Below, in pieces: positions 35,110 through 36,224 of a stretch of 36,224 nucleotides of DNA; the first letter of the stretch is position 1, and every line of letters starts with the position of its first letter. The stretch comes from Streptomyces naganishii JCM 4654 (GTDB taxonomy: Bacteria > Actinomycetota > Actinomycetes > Streptomycetales > Streptomycetaceae), in contig NZ_BMVF01000035.1 in the NCBI RefSeq assembly GCF_014650575.1, forward strand, positions 1 through 36,224, written 5' to 3'. The translations under genes were made by a program, and so were the position numbers. The notes beneath the pieces were generated by a model. That model made no database searches and had not been told where the DNA came from. It worked only from the letters and a program-made list of their open reading frames with translations.

Positions 35110-36224
35110 GTGGGAGTCTCCGAGGATTCCGGGGAGGCCCGGGTGCGGCTGCCGCAGCTGCGGCTGGACGAGCTGCTGGAGGAACTGCAGGCCCGGGTCG
35201 ACGCGGCCCGCGGCACCCGGGACCGGGTGCACAGCCTGCTGGAGGCGGTGCTGTCCGTCGGCCGCGAACTGGACCTGGAACACGCCCTGCGCCGGATCGC
35301 CGAGGCCGCCGCGGCCCTGGTCGACGCCGAGTACGCGGCGCTCGGCGTGATCGGCCCGGACGGCAGGACGCTGTCGGACTTCCTCACGGTCGGCGTCGAC
35401 GAGGAACTCGTGGCCAGGATCGGCCCGTACCCGGAGGGGCACGGGATCCTGGGCGAGCTGATCCGGCACCCGGAGCCGCTGCGGCTGGGGAAGCTGTCCG
35501 AGCACCCCTCCTCGTACGGGTTCCCGGAGCACCATCCGCCGATGAGCACCTTCCTGGGTGTGCCGATCCGGGTGCGGGGTCAGGTGTTCGGCAACCTGTA
35601 CCTGACGGAGAAGCGGGGCGGGCTGGAGTTCGACGAGGAGGACGAGTCGGTCCTGTCGACGCTGGCGGTGGCCGCGGGCGTGGCGATCGACAACGCGCGG
35701 CTGTACGAGGAGTCGCGGCTGCGCGAGCGCTGGCTGGGGGCCAACGCGGAGGTCACCCACAGCCTGATGTCCGGCAGCGAGCCCGGTGCCGTGCTCGGCC
35801 TGATCGCCGAGCACGCCCGGGAGATCACCGGCGCGGCCCTCGCCGTCGTCGCCGTGCCCGTGGAGGGCGCCGACGCCCTCGCCGTGGAGCTCGCCATCGG
35901 CCGGCAGGCGGAGGCACACCGCGGCCTGGTCATGCCCGTGACCGACAGCCTGACCGGCCTCGCCTACGTCACGGCTGCCCCCGTCACCAGCGCCGACGTC
36001 TCCTGCGACGACCGGGTCTTCCCGGGCCCGTCCCGGTTCGACGAGCTCGGCCCCGCCGTCGCCGTGCCCATCGGCACCGGGGAGAGGGTGCGGGGCGTGG
36101 TCCTGCTGGTCCGCGCGGCCGGCCGCAGCCCGTTCGGCGGCACCGAGCTGGAACCGCTGAGGAACTTCGCGGCGCAGGCGGCGTTGGCGATGGAGCTGGC
36201 GGAGCGGCGGCAGGACGCGGAGCA
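35110..36224 (+). CDS. DevS/DosT/OsdK-like GAF-GAF sensor histidine kinase (3' end outside window)
   Basis: The first 371 codons are present. An N-terminal helix (about 10-45, LRLDELLEELQARVDAARGT) leads into GAF-A (about 45-190) and GAF-B (about 205-365). The segment GFPEHHPPMSTFLGVP places His142 at the proximal haem ligand of DevS (His149), and NLYLTEK places Tyr164 at its distal Tyr171. The 22-residue spacing is the same. GAF-A therefore probably binds haem and senses O2, NO or CO. The HisKA and HATPase parts are cut off. GTG 35110 is chosen because GGAGGATC lies 6-13 bases upstream and the helix starts there. In S. coelicolor a comparable kinase, OsdK, is followed by its response regulator, so the regulator may lie just beyond the window. 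Confidence 0.92.
   Translation, partial: MGVSEDSGEARVRLPQLRLDELLEELQARVDAARGTRDRVHSLLEAVLSVGRELDLEHALRRIAEAAAALVDAEYAALGVIGPDGRTLSDFLTVGVDEELVARIGPYPEGHGILGELIRHPEPLRLGKLSEHPSSYGFPEHHPPMSTFLGVPIRVRGQVFGNLYLTEKRGGLEFDEEDESVLSTLAVAAGVAIDNARLYEESRLRERWLGANAEVTHSLMSGSEPGAVLGLIAEHAREITGAALAVVAVPVEGADALAVELAIGRQAEAHRGLVMPVTDSLTGLAYVTAAPVTSADVSCDDRVFPGPSRFDELGPAVAVPIGTGERVRGVVLLVRAAGRSPFGGTELEPLRNFAAQAALAMELAERRQDAE

Noticed and set aside
1..36224. Mobile element, prophage, CRISPR, tRNA or rRNA content
   Set aside because: No transposase, integrase, direct-repeat spacer array, cloverleaf or rRNA-like sequence was seen. The short tandem repeats have no mobile-element hallmarks.

Overview
The window is very GC-rich DNA with the codon bias, GTG starts and AGGAGG-type ribosome sites of a streptomycete chromosome. 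No RNA gene, CRISPR array, transposase or phage gene is visible. Almost every gene belongs to a family that is prominent in the hypoxia/dormancy (DosR/DevR) regulon of Mycobacterium tuberculosis or in the equivalent OsdR/OsdK region of Streptomyces coelicolor: tandem universal stress proteins (six), CBS-pair/BON proteins (four), PNPOx-fold flavin/haem-type proteins (three), an Acg-type nitroreductase, a Rv1733c-type membrane protein, a phosphoribosyltransferase/hydrolase fusion (Rv0571c-like), a GH65 enzyme, an HPF-like protein and, at both edges, pieces of DevS/DosT-type sensor kinases. The window is therefore a dormancy or low-oxygen island.

Layout. 1-89: last codons of a DevS-like kinase. 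187-2597: DUF1918-HTH-PNPOx protein, then an overlapping OsmC/DUF4389 pair. 2691-6451 (minus): single-domain Usp, a PAS-PAS-PP2C-HATPase phosphatase and the nitroreductase. 6696-9551 (plus): Usp-alcohol dehydrogenase-Usp operon. 9601-11889: divergent PPK2 and CBS-flavodoxin units. 12051-14252 (minus): PRTase/hydrolase and Rv1733c-like genes. 14573-17736 (plus): a second zinc dehydrogenase, two PNPOx proteins and a CBS-BON protein. 17821-24972 (minus): CBS-BON, a lone cyclic-nucleotide-fold protein, bifunctional AdhE and a GNAT/ADP-forming acyl-CoA synthetase fusion. 25159-29833 (plus): Usp-GH65-Usp and a SHOCT membrane peptide. 29961-32476: a reactive-sulfur module (persulfide dioxygenase-rhodanese, a two-cysteine CsoR/CstR-family repressor, a membrane rhodanese) with its own TACCCC-N2-GGGGTA operators. 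32643-34731: Usp, CBS-BON and HPF-like genes. 35110 to the end: the N-terminal two GAF domains of a DevS/OsdK-like kinase that keeps both haem-pocket residues known from DevS.

Control. A 14-bp inverted repeat of the form GGGMC-N4-GKCCC (best copies GGGCCGTTCGGCCC, GGGCCGACCGGCCC, GGGCCGGTCGGCCC) recurs in front of many of these units, usually about 50-130 bp before the start codon and often as two copies whose centres are 20-22 bp apart. Its geometry is that of the mycobacterial DevR box (GGGAC-TWWA-GTCCC), so I infer it is the local DevR/OsdR operator. Perfect long hairpins sit at several operon ends.

Together the genes suggest a programme for surviving without oxygen. It would combine redox disposal (AdhE, two zinc dehydrogenases, nitroreductase, flavodoxin), ATP or polyphosphate economy (PPK2, ADP-forming synthetase, CBS and Usp nucleotide sensors), ribosome hibernation and thiol/persulfide protection. 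This integration is inference. The gene families and the DNA motifs are seen directly.
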